Part shown: positions 1-8,443 of the stretch, piece after piece | Numbering within the stretch: position 1 is the first letter of the stretch | Layout of the letters: each line of letters opens with the position of its first letter | Source of the DNA: an uncultured Rhizobium sp. | Lineage (GTDB): Bacteria; Pseudomonadota; Alphaproteobacteria; Rhizobiales; Rhizobiaceae | Length of the DNA stretch: 64,000 nt | Direction: 5' to 3' | Assembly: GCA_945952415.1 (NCBI GenBank) | Contig: CAMFIF010000007.1 | Span: 119,348 to 183,347, forward strand | Program-made: the position numbers and the translations under genes | The notes under the pieces: generated by a model | Database searches by the model: none | The model's input: the letters and a program-made list of their open reading frames with translations, nothing else | Told to the model about the DNA's origin: nothing

Positions 1-115
1 CCCCAGGGGAAGGCGTCCCCGCTGCCAGCACGGAGGTTGTCATGGCATCCAGAGCGCCCATGCCGGCCCGGGGCCGGATGGCGAAGCATTATGAAATGGC
101 CGGGGAGGCCCGCCG

Positions 116-646
116 GTGACATCCGCAACCTCCCGGGGTGCCGTGCTCGTTCTGGGCGGCGCCCGCTCCGGCAAATCCCGCTATGCCGAAAATCTCGTGA
201 TCGCCACCGGGCTCGATCGCCATTATCTGGCGACCGGACGGGCCTGGGACGAAGAGATGCGCGCCCGCATCGACAAGCACCGCGAGGACCGCGGTCCGCT
301 GTGGAACACGATCGAGGAGCCGCTCGACATCGTCCCCACGCTTGAGGTCATCGACCAGCTGGACAATGTCGTGCTTGTCGATTGTCTCACCCTCTGGGTC
401 ACCAATCTGATGATGGAGGAGGGGCGCGACCTGCGCGCCGAATTCGCGCGGCTCGCGGCGCATGCCGCAAGGGCCCGCGCGCGCCTCGTCTTCGTTTCCA
501 ACGAGGTCGGCCTCGGCATCGTTCCGGAGAACAAGATGGCGCGCGAATTCCGCGATCATGCGGGCCGGCTACACCAGATGATCGCCGAAGTGGCGAGCGA
601 AGTCTATTTTGTCGCGGCAGGCCTGCCGCTGAAGATGAAGGGTTGA
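116..646 (+). CDS. cobP: Adenosylcobinamide kinase / adenosylcobinamide-phosphate guanylyltransferase
   Basis: This 176-residue cytosolic enzyme phosphorylates adenosylcobinamide and then transfers GMP to give adenosyl-GDP-cobinamide, in nucleotide-loop assembly of cobalamin. A P-loop [12 protein letters not shown] lies near the N-terminus, followed by the family segments [12 protein letters not shown] and [12 protein letters not shown] and the C-terminal [14 protein letters not shown]. The length is normal for the CobU/CobP family. The GTG start is supported by GGGGAGG about 7 bases upstream. It is the first gene of a plus-strand block and cobW begins 4 bases after its stop. Identification is by family motifs; the symbol follows aerobic-pathway naming. 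Confidence 0.95.
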   Translation: MTSATSRGAVLVLGGARSGKSRYAENLVIATGLDRHYLATGRAWDEEMRARIDKHREDRGPLWNTIEEPLDIVPTLEVIDQLDNVVLVDCLTLWVTNLMMEEGRDLRAEFARLAAHAARARARLVFVSNEVGLGIVPENKMAREFRDHAGRLHQMIAEVASEVYFVAAGLPLKMKG

Positions 647-650
647 ACCC

Positions 651-1724
651 ATGTTCAAGGAAAAGATCCCCGCAACCGTGATCACCGGTTTTCTCGGTGC
701 GGGCAAGACCACGATGATCCGCAACCTGCTGACCGATACCGGCGGCAAGAAGATCGCGCTGATCATCAATGAATTCGGCGATCTTGGCGTCGACGGCGAC
801 GTGCTGAAGGGCTGCGGTGCGGAAAACTGCACCGAGGACGACATTATCGAGCTGACCAATGGCTGCATCTGCTGCACGGTTGCAGACGATTTCGTGCCGA
901 CCATGATGAAGCTTCTGGAGCGCGAGAGCCGCCCGGACCATATCGTCATCGAAACCTCGGGCCTTGCCCTGCCGCAGCCGCTGGTCGCCGCCTTCAACTG
1001 GCCAGAGATCCGCACCCAGGTGACCGTCGACGGCGTCGTGACCGTGGTGGACAGCGCCGCCGTGGCCGCCGGCCGCTTTGCCGACGACCACGACAAGGTG
1101 GACGCGATGCGCGCCGAGGACGAGGGCCTCGATCATGAAAGCCCGCTGGAGGAACTCTTCGAGGACCAGCTGACCTGCGCGGACCTGATCGTGCTGAACA
1201 AGACCGATCTTCTCGACGCCGACGGCCTTGCCACGGTGCGCAGCGAAGTGACCGCCCGCATTGCCCGCAAGCCCGCGATGATCGAGGCGCGGAACGGCTC
1301 GGTTCCGGCCTCCGTGCTCCTTGGCCTCGGCATCGGCACCGAAGCGGACATCGAGAACCGCAAGTCCCATCACGAGCTGGAGCACGAGGCCCTGCACGAG
1401 GAGGGTGTCGAGCACCATCACGATCACGACCACGACGAGTTCGAAAGCTTCGTGGCCGAACTCGGTCCGGTCTCCGATCCGGCGAGCTTCGTCGAGAAGC
1501 TGAAGGGCATCATTGCCGCGCACGACATCCTGCGCCTCAAGGGCTTTGCCGATGTGCCCGGCAAGCCGATGCGCCTCGTCATCCAGGCGGTGGGCAGCCG
1601 CATCGACCATTATTTCGACCGTGCCTGGGCACCGGGCGAAACCCGCGCCACCCGCCTCGTCGTCATCGGGCTGCATGACGAGATGGACGACGACGCCATC
1701 CGCGCGGCCCTGAAGGCGCTCTGA
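651..1724 (+). CDS. cobW: CobW, G3E-family metal-handling GTPase
   Basis: A 357-residue cytosolic G3E P-loop GTPase. CobW proteins are linked to cobalt delivery for corrin-ring metallation. It shows a Walker A GFLGAGKTT near residue 13, the metal-binding CXCC-type segment GCICC near residue 75, the guanine-specificity NKTD near residue 184, and a histidine/aspartate-rich stretch (HHHDHDHDEFE, about residues 250-262) before the C-terminal CobW domain. It sits between cobP and cobN, the expected place for a cobalt chaperone feeding the CobN chelatase. Other G3E members handle zinc or nickel, but this context makes cobalt the best assignment. Confidence 0.94.
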   Translation: MFKEKIPATVITGFLGAGKTTMIRNLLTDTGGKKIALIINEFGDLGVDGDVLKGCGAENCTEDDIIELTNGCICCTVADDFVPTMMKLLERESRPDHIVIETSGLALPQPLVAAFNWPEIRTQVTVDGVVTVVDSAAVAAGRFADDHDKVDAMRAEDEGLDHESPLEELFEDQLTCADLIVLNKTDLLDADGLATVRSEVTARIARKPAMIEARNGSVPASVLLGLGIGTEADIENRKSHHELEHEALHEEGVEHHHDHDHDEFESFVAELGPVSDPASFVEKLKGIIAAHDILRLKGFADVPGKPMRLVIQAVGSRIDHYFDRAWAPGETRATRLVVIGLHDEMDDDAIRAALKAL

Positions 1725-1728
1725 TCCC

Positions 1729-4700
1729 ATGCATCTGCTGCTGGCACAGAAAGGCACCATTTCCGACGGCGACGAGGCCATCGACCTCGGCCAGTCGCCG
1801 GGGGATATCCTGTTTTTGTCAGCAGCGGATACGGAGCTTGCCGCCGTCGCTTCCGCCAAGCGCCAGCTCGACAATGGCTTGACGCTGCGTGTGGCAAGCC
1901 TGATCTCGCTCAAGCACCCAATGTCGGTCGATACCTATGTGGAGCGGACGGCGCGGCATGCAAAGCTGATCGTCGTGCGGCCGCTCGGCGGGGCCAGCTA
2001 TTTCCAGTATGCGCTGGAGGCGCTTCATGCCGCCGCCAACCGGCATGGCGCGAAGATCGCCGTCATTCCGGGCGATTCCAAGCCCGATCCGGGGCTCGTT
2101 CCCTATTCCAACATCGGCGTCGATGATCTGAATGCGCTCTGGTCCTACCTGATCGAGGGCGGCGACGAGAACACGCGCGCCTTCCTCACCTATGCCTCCG
2201 CCATGCTGACGGGCGGGGAAAAGCCGGGGCCTGCCGTTCCGCTCGCAAAGGCCGGGATCTGGTGGCCGGGCGAGGGCGTCATCAAGGTGTCCCGCTGGCT
2301 CGAAAAGGTCGGTCCCAGCCAGGAGGCGAAGGGCACGGTTGCCATCTCATTCTATCGCGCCCTCGTTCAGAGCGGCGAGACAAAACCCGTCGAGGCGATG
2401 ATCGAGGCGCTGGCGGCTGAGGGGCTCCGCGCGCTTCCCGTCTTCGCCTACAGCCTCAAGGACGCCGATTGCATCGGCACGCTGAAATCCCTCTTCGCCA
2501 AGGCCGTGCCGGAGGTGGTCATCAATGCCACCGCCTTTGCGGTTTCGGCGCCGGGCGCCAATCGCAAGCCTACCGTTCTCGAGTCGCAGGGCTCTGTTGT
2601 GCTGCAGGCGATCTTCTCCGCCTCGTCGCGGGAGGCATGGGATGCCTCGGCGCAGGGGCTTTCCGCCCGCGATCTCGGCATGAATGTCTCGCTGCCGGAA
2701 GTGGACGGGCGCGTGCTTTCCCGCGCCGTCTCCTTCAAGGCTGCCAAGCGCTACGACGATCTGGTCGAGGCCAATATCGTTTCCTCCGAACCGGATGCGA
2801 ACCGCATGGCCTGGGTGGCGAAGCTCGCCGCCAACTGGGCGCGGCTCCGCCGCCTGCCGGCCGGCAAGCGCCACGTGGCGATTGTCATGGCCAATTATCC
2901 GAACCGCGACGGTCGCCTAGGCAATGGTGTCGGTCTCGATACGCCCGCCGGAACGGTGGAAGTGCTGAACGCCATGCGGGAGGCGGGCTATGATGTCTCC
3001 GGCTATCCGGACAATGGGGATGCGCTGATCGCCTATCTGATGCAGGGGCCGACCAATGGAGCGCCGGCAGGAGCCACCTTTGCGGTGGCTCAGCAAGCCG
3101 CCCCCTCATCCGGTCCTTCGGACCACCTTCTCCCCGCCGGGGAGAAGAGGGAGCAGGGCGCTGGCGTTTCGATCTCCCCCCTTGCGGGGGAGATGTCGGC
3201 GGAGCCGACAGAGGGGGGTGCGGTGCGGCAAACTCCGCGTCTCATCCGCGAAACCCTTTCCCTGAGTCACTACAAGGACTTCCTCGCCACTCTTCCCGTT
3301 CAGATTCAGGATGAAGTGACGGCCCGCTGGGGTGCGCCGGAGAAGGATCCCTTCTTCATTGACGGCGTCTTCGCGCTGCCGCTCGCGCGGTTCGGCAAGG
3401 TGGCGATCGGCATCCAGCCGGCGCGCGGCTACAATATCGATCCCAAGGAAAGCTACCATTCGCCGGACCTCGTGCCGCCGCATGGCTATCTCGCCTTCTA
3501 TGCCTTTCTCCGCCGCGAGTTCGGTGCGGATGCGATCATCCACATGGGCAAGCATGGCAACATGGAATGGCTGCCGGGCAAATCGCTCGCGCTCTCCGAG
3601 ACCTGCTATCCGGAAGCCGTCTTCGGGCCGACGCCCCATCTCTATCCCTTCATCGTCAACGATCCCGGCGAGGGCACGCAGGCCAAGCGCCGGGCGGCGG
3701 CCGTTATCATCGGTCATCTCACCCCGCCGCTGACGCGCGCCGAAAGCTATGGTCCGCTGAAGGACCTCGAAGCGCTGGTCGACGAGTATTACGAGGCGTC
3801 CGGTGGCGATCCGCGCCGAATCCGGCTGCTGCGCAAGCAGATCCTCGATCTTGTCAGCGACATCGGCCTCGACAAGGATGCGGGCATCGAGAAGGGCGAG
3901 GCGGAAGACAGCGCGCTCCAGAAGCTCGACGCCTATCTCTGCGACCTCAAGGAAATGCAGATCCGCGACGGCCTGCACATCTTCGGGGTCTCGCCCTCCG
4001 GGCGCATGCTGACAGACCTGACCGTTGCACTCGCCCGCGTTCCGCGCGGGCTCGGGGAGGGCCGGGACCAGAGCCTGCAGCGGGCAATTGCTCACGATCT
4101 TGATCTTGCCCGTGCCGCCCCCTCATCCGGCCCTTCGGGCCACCTTCTCCCCGGTGGGGAGAAGAGGGAGCAAGACGCCCATCCCGAACCGATCTCCCCC
4201 CTCGCGGGGGAGATGCCCGGCAGGGCAGAGGGGGGTGGGTCGGCCGCGAAGAGCGCATTCGACCCCCTCGACTGCTCCATGTCCGACCCCTGGCACGGTC
4301 CGCGCCCCGAAATCCTGCAAAACGTTGCGGACTCCCCCTGGCGTACCGCCGGAGATACGGTGGAGCGGATCGAGCTTCTGGCCTCCGCCCTCGTATCCGG
4401 CGAGATTGCCTGCCCGGCGAACTGGGACGCCACCCGTCTTGTGATGCAGGAAATCGACGAACGGCTGCGGCCGGCCGTCCTCGCCTCGGGCAAGGCGGAG
4501 ATCGAGGGACTGATGGCCGGTCTCGACGGTCGCTTCGTGCCGCCGGGCGCTTCCGGCGCGCCGACCCGTGGCCGTCCCGACGTGCTGCCGACCGGCCGCA
4601 ATTTCTATTCCGTCGACAGCCGCGCCGTGCCGACGCCCGCTGCCTACGAGCTCGGCAAGAAGAGCGCGGAACTGCTGATCACCCGCTATGTGCAGGATCA

Positions 4701-5793
4701 CGGCGAATGGCCGGTCAGCTTCGGGCTGACCGCCTGGGGCACCTCGAACATGCGCACCGGTGGCGACGACATTGCCCAGGCACTCGCGCTGATCGGCGTC
4801 AAGCCGCTCTGGGACATGACCTCCCGGCGCGTGACCGGCTACGAGATCATCCCGCCCGCCATGCTGCGGCGTCCGCGCGTGGACGTGACGCTGCGCATCT
4901 CAGGCTTTTTCCGCGATGCGTTTCCGGAGCAGATCGCGCTGTTCGACAAGGCGATCCGGGCCGTCGGTGCGCTCGAAGAGGATGACGAGGACAATCCCAT
5001 CGCCGCGCGGATGCGCAAGGAAACCGCGCGTCTTGTCGCCGTAGGGCTTGATGTGAAATCGGCCGGCCGCCGGGCGGGCTACCGCGTGTTCGGTTCCAAG
5101 CCCGGAGCCTACGGCGCGGGCCTCCAGGCCCTCATCGACGAAAAGGGCTGGGAAAGCCGTGCCGATCTTGCCGAAGCCTATCTGGTCTGGGGTTCCTATG
5201 CCTACGGCGCCGATGAAGAAGGGCAGGCCGAACGCGGCCTTTTCGAGGAGCGGCTGAAATCCGTACAGGCGGTGATCCAGAACCAGGACAACCGCGAGCA
5301 CGATATTCTCGACAGCGACGATTACTACCAGTTCCAGGGCGGCCTTTCTGCGGCCGTCGAGCAGCTGACGGGCGCCCGCCCGACGCTCTACCACAACGAC
5401 CATTCGCGCCCGGAAAAGCCGGTCATCCGGTCGCTGGAGGAGGAGATCGGCCGCGTGGTGCGCGGGCGTGCCGCCAACCCCAAATGGATCGCGGGTGCCA
5501 TGCGCCACGGTTACAAGGGCGCGTTCGAAATCGCCGCGACGGTGGATTTTCTCTTCGCCTATGCCGCAACCACCGGCGCCGTTGAGCCGCATCATTTCGA
5601 AGCGCTGTACCAGGCCTATCTGATGGACGAGGTGGTGCGGGATTTCATGGCGGAAAAGAACCCCGACGCACTGCGCGAAATGGCGGAGAAATTCACCGAG
5701 GCCGTGGATCGCGGCTTCTGGAACCCGCGTTCCAATTCCGCCCGTTTCGAACTGGAAACCCTGTCGCGCCGGGTTCGTCCCGCCGCCGAATGA
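1729..5793 (+). CDS. cobN: Cobaltochelatase large subunit CobN, with two in-frame repeat insertions
   Basis: CobN is the large subunit of the ATP-dependent CobN/S/T chelatase that inserts cobalt into hydrogenobyrinic acid a,c-diamide. The conserved CobN/magnesium-chelatase-H core is clear, for example HMGKHGNMEWLPGKS near residue 605 and the RAPNPKW-like RGRAANPKWIAGAMRHGY near the C-terminus. At 1354 residues it is longer than the roughly 1275 usual for CobN. The excess matches two segments, about residues 457-497 and 796-837, encoded by palindromic repeats at 3099-3220 and 4116-4238. Both are read in the same frame (PSSGPS..HLLP..GEKREQ, then ISPLAGEM) without stops. Both fall between conserved blocks, so the enzyme is probably functional. 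It follows cobW after 4 bases. Confidence 0.95.
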   Translation: MHLLLAQKGTISDGDEAIDLGQSPGDILFLSAADTELAAVASAKRQLDNGLTLRVASLISLKHPMSVDTYVERTARHAKLIVVRPLGGASYFQYALEALHAAANRHGAKIAVIPGDSKPDPGLVPYSNIGVDDLNALWSYLIEGGDENTRAFLTYASAMLTGGEKPGPAVPLAKAGIWWPGEGVIKVSRWLEKVGPSQEAKGTVAISFYRALVQSGETKPVEAMIEALAAEGLRALPVFAYSLKDADCIGTLKSLFAKAVPEVVINATAFAVSAPGANRKPTVLESQGSVVLQAIFSASSREAWDASAQGLSARDLGMNVSLPEVDGRVLSRAVSFKAAKRYDDLVEANIVSSEPDANRMAWVAKLAANWARLRRLPAGKRHVAIVMANYPNRDGRLGNGVGLDTPAGTVEVLNAMREAGYDVSGYPDNGDALIAYLMQGPTNGAPAGATFAVAQQAAPSSGPSDHLLPAGEKREQGAGVSISPLAGEMSAEPTEGGAVRQTPRLIRETLSLSHYKDFLATLPVQIQDEVTARWGAPEKDPFFIDGVFALPLARFGKVAIGIQPARGYNIDPKESYHSPDLVPPHGYLAFYAFLRREFGADAIIHMGKHGNMEWLPGKSLALSETCYPEAVFGPTPHLYPFIVNDPGEGTQAKRRAAAVIIGHLTPPLTRAESYGPLKDLEALVDEYYEASGGDPRRIRLLRKQILDLVSDIGLDKDAGIEKGEAEDSALQKLDAYLCDLKEMQIRDGLHIFGVSPSGRMLTDLTVALARVPRGLGEGRDQSLQRAIAHDLDLARAAPSSGPSGHLLPGGEKREQDAHPEPISPLAGEMPGRAEGGGSAAKSAFDPLDCSMSDPWHGPRPEILQNVADSPWRTAGDTVERIELLASALVSGEIACPANWDATRLVMQEIDERLRPAVLASGKAEIEGLMAGLDGRFVPPGASGAPTRGRPDVLPTGRNFYSVDSRAVPTPAAYELGKKSAELLITRYVQDHGEWPVSFGLTAWGTSNMRTGGDDIAQALALIGVKPLWDMTSRRVTGYEIIPPAMLRRPRVDVTLRISGFFRDAFPEQIALFDKAIRAVGALEEDDEDNPIAARMRKETARLVAVGLDVKSAGRRAGYRVFGSKPGAYGAGLQALIDEKGWESRADLAEAYLVWGSYAYGADEEGQAERGLFEERLKSVQAVIQNQDNREHDILDSDDYYQFQGGLSAAVEQLTGARPTLYHNDHSRPEKPVIRSLEEEIGRVVRGRAANPKWIAGAMRHGYKGAFEIAATVDFLFAYAATTGAVEPHHFEALYQAYLMDEVVRDFMAEKNPDALREMAEKFTEAVDRGFWNPRSNSARFELETLSRRVRPAAE
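3071..3220 (+). repeat. RIME1-like palindromic mosaic element inside cobN, copy 1
   Basis: The core at about 3099-3220 contains four inverted repeats in a row: GGTCC-ttc-GGACC, CTTCTCCCC-gcc-GGGGAGAAG, ATCTCCCCC-cttgc-GGGGGAGAT and GTCGGC-gga-GCCGAC. An extra 8-bp hairpin (GAGCCACC...GGTGGCTC, 3071-3091) directly precedes the core. The order and sequence resemble the rhizobial intergenic mosaic element RIME1 as I remember it, and this copy is about 80% identical by eye to copy 2. Unusually, it lies within an open reading frame and is translated. Confidence 0.85.
4116..4238 (+). repeat. RIME1-like palindromic mosaic element inside cobN, copy 2
   Basis: It has the same four-hairpin layout as copy 1, in the same orientation and reading frame. 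The stems are GGCCC-ttc-GGGCC, CTTCTCCCC-ggt-GGGGAGAAG, ATCTCCCCC-ctcgc-GGGGGAGAT and TGCCC-ggca-GGGCA. The first stem differs from copy 1 by paired changes (GGTCC/GGACC against GGCCC/GGGCC) that preserve base pairing, and the fourth stem is again paired with different bases. This suggests selection on, or spread by, the folded form. Confidence 0.85.
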
Positions 5794-5883
5794 CGATTGC
5801 TTGCCTTTCCGCAAAGAGCGCCGTGGCGGCGCTTCCTAAGGAGAGGCATCGAGTGCCGCACCATGCGGCGGAGGAGACTGACG

Positions 5884-6525
5884 ATGACCGAAGAGATCGA
5901 AGATACGTCCAGCATGACCGAGGCCGAGCTTGCCCGCCACGCGGAGAAGATGGCCAAGAAGAAGGCCGCCCGCGAAAAGATCATGGCGACCAAAACCGGC
6001 GAGAAGGGCCTGATCATCGTCCATACGGGCAAGGGAAAGGGCAAATCCTCTGCCGCTTTCGGCATGATCTTCCGCCACATCGCGGCGAAGAAGAAATCGG
6101 CCGTCGTGCAGTTCATCAAGGGCGCTTGGGCGACCGGCGAGCGCGACCTTATCCAGGAACATTTCGCCGATCTCTGCGAATTCTACACCATGGGCGAGGG
6201 CTTTACCTGGGAAACCCAGGATCGCGCCCGCGACGTGGCGACCGCCGAAGCCGCCTGGGAAAAGGCCAAGGAGCTCATCCGCAACCCCGAAAATTCCATG
6301 GTCCTGCTGGACGAGATCAACATCGCACTGCGCTACGACTATCTCGATGTGAACGAGGTGGTGCGTTTCCTGCAGGAGGAGAAGCCCTTCATGACCCACG
6401 TGGTGCTGACGGGCCGGAACGCCAAGGACGAGCTGATCGAAATCGCCGATCTCGTGACCGAAATGGAACTGATAAAGCACCCGTTCCGCTCGGGCATCAA
6501 GGGTCAGCTGGGCGTGGAGTTTTGA
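5884..6525 (+). CDS. cobO: Cob(I)yrinic acid a,c-diamide adenosyltransferase
   Basis: CobO transfers the adenosyl group of ATP to cob(I)yrinic acid a,c-diamide and related corrinoids. The 213-residue protein has the P-loop TGKGKGKSSAAFG near residue 48 and the family segments VVQFIKGAWATGE and LLDEINIALRYDYL. I use the ATG at 5884: the protein then begins MTEEIEDTSS, as in relatives, with a purine-rich GGAGGAGA just upstream. An in-frame upstream extension to 5797 is open but has no family similarity. It lies about 90 bases after cobN and ends the first cobalamin block. Confidence 0.94.
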   Translation: MTEEIEDTSSMTEAELARHAEKMAKKKAAREKIMATKTGEKGLIIVHTGKGKGKSSAAFGMIFRHIAAKKKSAVVQFIKGAWATGERDLIQEHFADLCEFYTMGEGFTWETQDRARDVATAEAAWEKAKELIRNPENSMVLLDEINIALRYDYLDVNEVVRFLQEEKPFMTHVVLTGRNAKDELIEIADLVTEMELIKHPFRSGIKGQLGVEF

Positions 6526-6583
6526 GGCTGGATGGCCGGCTCGTCCAAAGCATGCCGGATTATCTCGGGCCTGTGACGGCGAA

Positions 6584-6889
6584 CTAGAACATATCGCTCA
6601 AGTCCCGGCGGCCGTCGATGATACGAAGCAGGTGCACCTCTTCTGTCTCATCTCCTTCCCCGGGGACCATAACATAGAAGATGAGGTAAGGTGGGGCAGA
6701 CAGCATGCGTAAAGCGGGTCTTACGTCAGCCCTCTCAACGCCGAGCTTTGGGTGGCGAGCAAGGAGAAGCACCTTCTGCTCTATTCTGCTGGCCACTCGT
6801 TCCGCGGCCAGCGGATTGTGGACATAAAGGCTTGCGTAGGGAGTGACGACGTCTAGTTCCGCCTGTGGCGTCCAGACGACCGTTATCAC
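6584..6889 (-). CDS. RelE/ParE-family toxin
   Basis: A 101-residue protein with the RelE/ParE layout: N-terminal WTPQAELDVVTPYASLY, central NPLAAERVASRIEQKVLLLARHPKLG, and the C-terminal strand pattern YLIFYVMV...EVHLLRIIDGRRD. ParE-type members poison DNA gyrase, whereas RelE types cut mRNA; the sequence favours ParE. It overlaps the upstream antitoxin-like gene by 4 bases (ATGA), giving the usual antitoxin-then-toxin order. It converges on cobO, with 58 bases between the two stops. Confidence 0.85.
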   Translation of the reverse strand: MITVVWTPQAELDVVTPYASLYVHNPLAAERVASRIEQKVLLLARHPKLGVERADVRPALRMLSAPPYLIFYVMVPGEGDETEEVHLLRIIDGRRDLSDMF

Positions 6890-7050
6890 TCGTTCGCCTG
6901 CATTTTCCGGGCCATTTCCCGCCCCTTCCGGCGTACTTCCTCGAAATCGATCGGTACGAGAGGGCCGCTATCAATGCCGCGCTGCACCAGTTCGCGGAGC
7001 ACATCGCTATCATGAGTCCATTCCTGCATTTTTTCTACTGGCTCGGCCAT
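6886..7050 (-). CDS. ParD-like antitoxin, short form without a visible DNA-binding domain
   Basis: A 54-residue protein starting MAEPVEKMQEW. Its second half (DVLRELVQRGIDSGPLVPIDFEE) resembles the toxin-neutralising C-terminal part of ParD antitoxins. The ribbon-helix-helix region that normally occupies the first 45 or so residues of ParD is missing, and I found no frameshifted remnant upstream. The ATG at 7050 is preferred over an in-frame TTG at 7071 because AAGGGA lies 9 bases before it. It is translationally coupled to the toxin gene. Confidence 0.72.
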   Translation of the reverse strand: MAEPVEKMQEWTHDSDVLRELVQRGIDSGPLVPIDFEEVRRKGREMARKMQANE

Positions 7051-7078
7051 CACGCCAATTCCCTTCAGCAATCGCTAA

Positions 7079-7106
7079 ATCATACGCCAATGGTGGCCAT
7101 TTGCAA
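7079..7106 (-). promoter_or_regulatory. Promoter and operator-like palindrome of the toxin-antitoxin operon
   Basis: Read on the minus strand, TTGCAA, a 16-base spacer and TATGAT form a good sigma-70-type promoter, about 28 bases before the antitoxin ATG. The spacer contains the perfect palindrome AATGG-tgg-CCATT (7089-7101), placed where a repressor would block polymerase. Its reader is unknown, because the antitoxin lacks an obvious DNA-binding domain. Confidence 0.5.
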
Positions 7107-7113
7107 CTGCCGA

Positions 7114-7908
7114 TCAAAAGCCCAGCCAGATCCGTACCGGGTTTGCCGGGTCCAGCATCAGGCGGATGGCAAGGCCGAAGCAGGTGAGGAGCAGCAGCGG
7201 CTTGATGAGCTTCGCGCCGGAGCGCATGGCAAGGCGCGAGCCTGCCTGTGCCCCGAGGAACTGGCCGAGACCCATGATCAATCCCGCCTTCCAGAGAATG
7301 ACCCCGTTCAGGGTGAACACCAGGAAGGCGCCGACATTGGAGCCGAAATTCAGCATCTTCGTGTGGGCGGTGGCCTTCAGCACGCCATAGCCGGCAAGCG
7401 CCACGAAGGCCAGCATGAAGAAGGAGCCAGTTCCCGGCCCGAAGACGCCGTCATAGAAGGCAATCAGCGGCACGGCCGTCAGGCCGAAAAGGAAGGGCGT
7501 GAAGCGCGCGTGGCGGTCCTCGTCCGAGATCCGGGGCTTGAAGCCGAAATAGAGGCCGATCGCGATCAGCAGGAAAGGCATGATGGCCTTGAGCACCGCG
7601 CCGGGCACGACCGTTGCGAGCGCCGCGCCCAAGGCGCCGCCCAGAACCGCCATGGCGAACATGGGCAGCTGGTCGCGCACTTTCACCAGGCCTTTCCGGG
7701 CATAGGCGATGGTTGCCGAGGAAGAGCCGAAGAGCGATTGCAGCTTGTTGGTGCCAAGCGTCTGCAGCGGCGGAACGCCGGCGAGCAGCATGGCCGGTAC
7801 GGTGATCAACCCGCCGCCTCCCGCAATGGAATCGATGAAGCCGGCAACGAAGGCTGCGGCAAAGAGGAATGCGAGGATGTGAGGAGCAAGATCGATCAAG
7901 AAAGGCAC
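7114..7908 (-). CDS. TSUP (TauE/SafE) family membrane transporter
   Basis: This 264-residue inner-membrane protein has about eight hydrophobic segments and the typical TSUP glycine-rich N-terminal motif (AGFIDSIAGGGGLITVPAML), repeated in weaker form in the second half (FFMLAFVALAGYGVLKATAHTK). TSUP proteins are thought to move sulfite, sulfonates or other small organic anions. It is flanked by cobalamin genes, but nothing in the sequence shows a role in that pathway. Its start is divergent from cobE, with 121 bases between them. Confidence 0.85.
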   Translation of the reverse strand: MPFLIDLAPHILAFLFAAAFVAGFIDSIAGGGGLITVPAMLLAGVPPLQTLGTNKLQSLFGSSSATIAYARKGLVKVRDQLPMFAMAVLGGALGAALATVVPGAVLKAIMPFLLIAIGLYFGFKPRISDEDRHARFTPFLFGLTAVPLIAFYDGVFGPGTGSFFMLAFVALAGYGVLKATAHTKMLNFGSNVGAFLVFTLNGVILWKAGLIMGLGQFLGAQAGSRLAMRSGAKLIKPLLLLTCFGLAIRLMLDPANPVRIWLGF

Positions 7909-8029
7909 TCGGAAGGGCTCTGGGAATGGCGGCGACCATGCGCCTGTTCGACCGCTTTATCAATTGCCAAGCACGCAACTCCAACCGGTTTCGTCGGTAT
8001 GCGGCGGGTGATATGCAAGGTCAAACCAG

Positions 8030-8443
8030 ATGGAGAAGGACGTGCCGAATACCATTGTCATCGGTCTCGGATGCCGGCGGGGCGCCTCGCTTTCCGACAT
8101 GCTGGCCCTTTTCGAAAGCACGCTCGCTGAGGCGGGTATCGCACACGAGCAGATTTCCGCTCTGGCAACCCTTTCCGGCAAGGATGAAGAACCCGCAATC
8201 CGCAGCCTTGCCGACGGTCTGGGCCTGGTCGTCACCGTCTTTTCCGCCGCGCGGCTGGAGGAGGAAACGCCGAGGCTTCTGAACCCGTCCGACGTGGTGT
8301 TCCGCGAAACCGGCTGCCACGGCGTGGCGGAAGCGGCGGCGCTCGCTCTCGCGGGGCCGGATGGCCGGCTGATCATCCCGAAGCGTGTAGGAAACGGCTG
8401 TACGCTCGCGATTGCGGAGGTTCCTCCGGGGCCAGCGCGTTGA
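8030..8443 (+). CDS. cobE: Cobalamin biosynthesis protein CobE (CbiG C-terminal domain type)
   Basis: A 137-residue protein matching the CbiG C-terminal/CobE fold. The segments VIGLGCRRGASLSDM at the start, ISALATLSGKDEEPAIRSLA in the middle, and SDVVFRETGCHGVAEAAAL near the end are characteristic. CobE belongs to the aerobic cobalamin pathway; its exact reaction is not well established. The ATG at 8030 is used, and a GTG 12 bases later is possible. A strong promoter for a downstream transcript overlaps its stop codon. Confidence 0.88.
   Translation: MEKDVPNTIVIGLGCRRGASLSDMLALFESTLAEAGIAHEQISALATLSGKDEEPAIRSLADGLGLVVTVFSAARLEEETPRLLNPSDVVFRETGCHGVAEAAALALAGPDGRLIIPKRVGNGCTLAIAEVPPGPAR

Noticed and set aside
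1..115. Possible end of a cobalamin riboswitch before cobP (GGGGAAGGCG at 6-15)
   Set aside because: The GGGAAGGC-like core is present, but the expected AGCCAGGAGACC-type segment does not follow, and the upstream B12-box part is outside the window. Too weak to call.
399..1913. Long minus-strand open frame antisense to cobP/cobW
   Set aside because: It has the composition of a reverse-strand shadow in high-GC DNA, with histidine/alanine/glycine-rich low-complexity sequence, and lies opposite two certain genes.
5797..5883. Upstream extension of cobO to an earlier start
   Set aside because: The added 29 residues have no CobO similarity, and the start at 5884 has a better ribosome-binding site.
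6865..8130. Plus-strand 421-residue open frame across the toxin-antitoxin and TSUP genes
   Set aside because: It runs antisense to three genes with clear families and has low-complexity E/H/R-rich sequence; it is a shadow.
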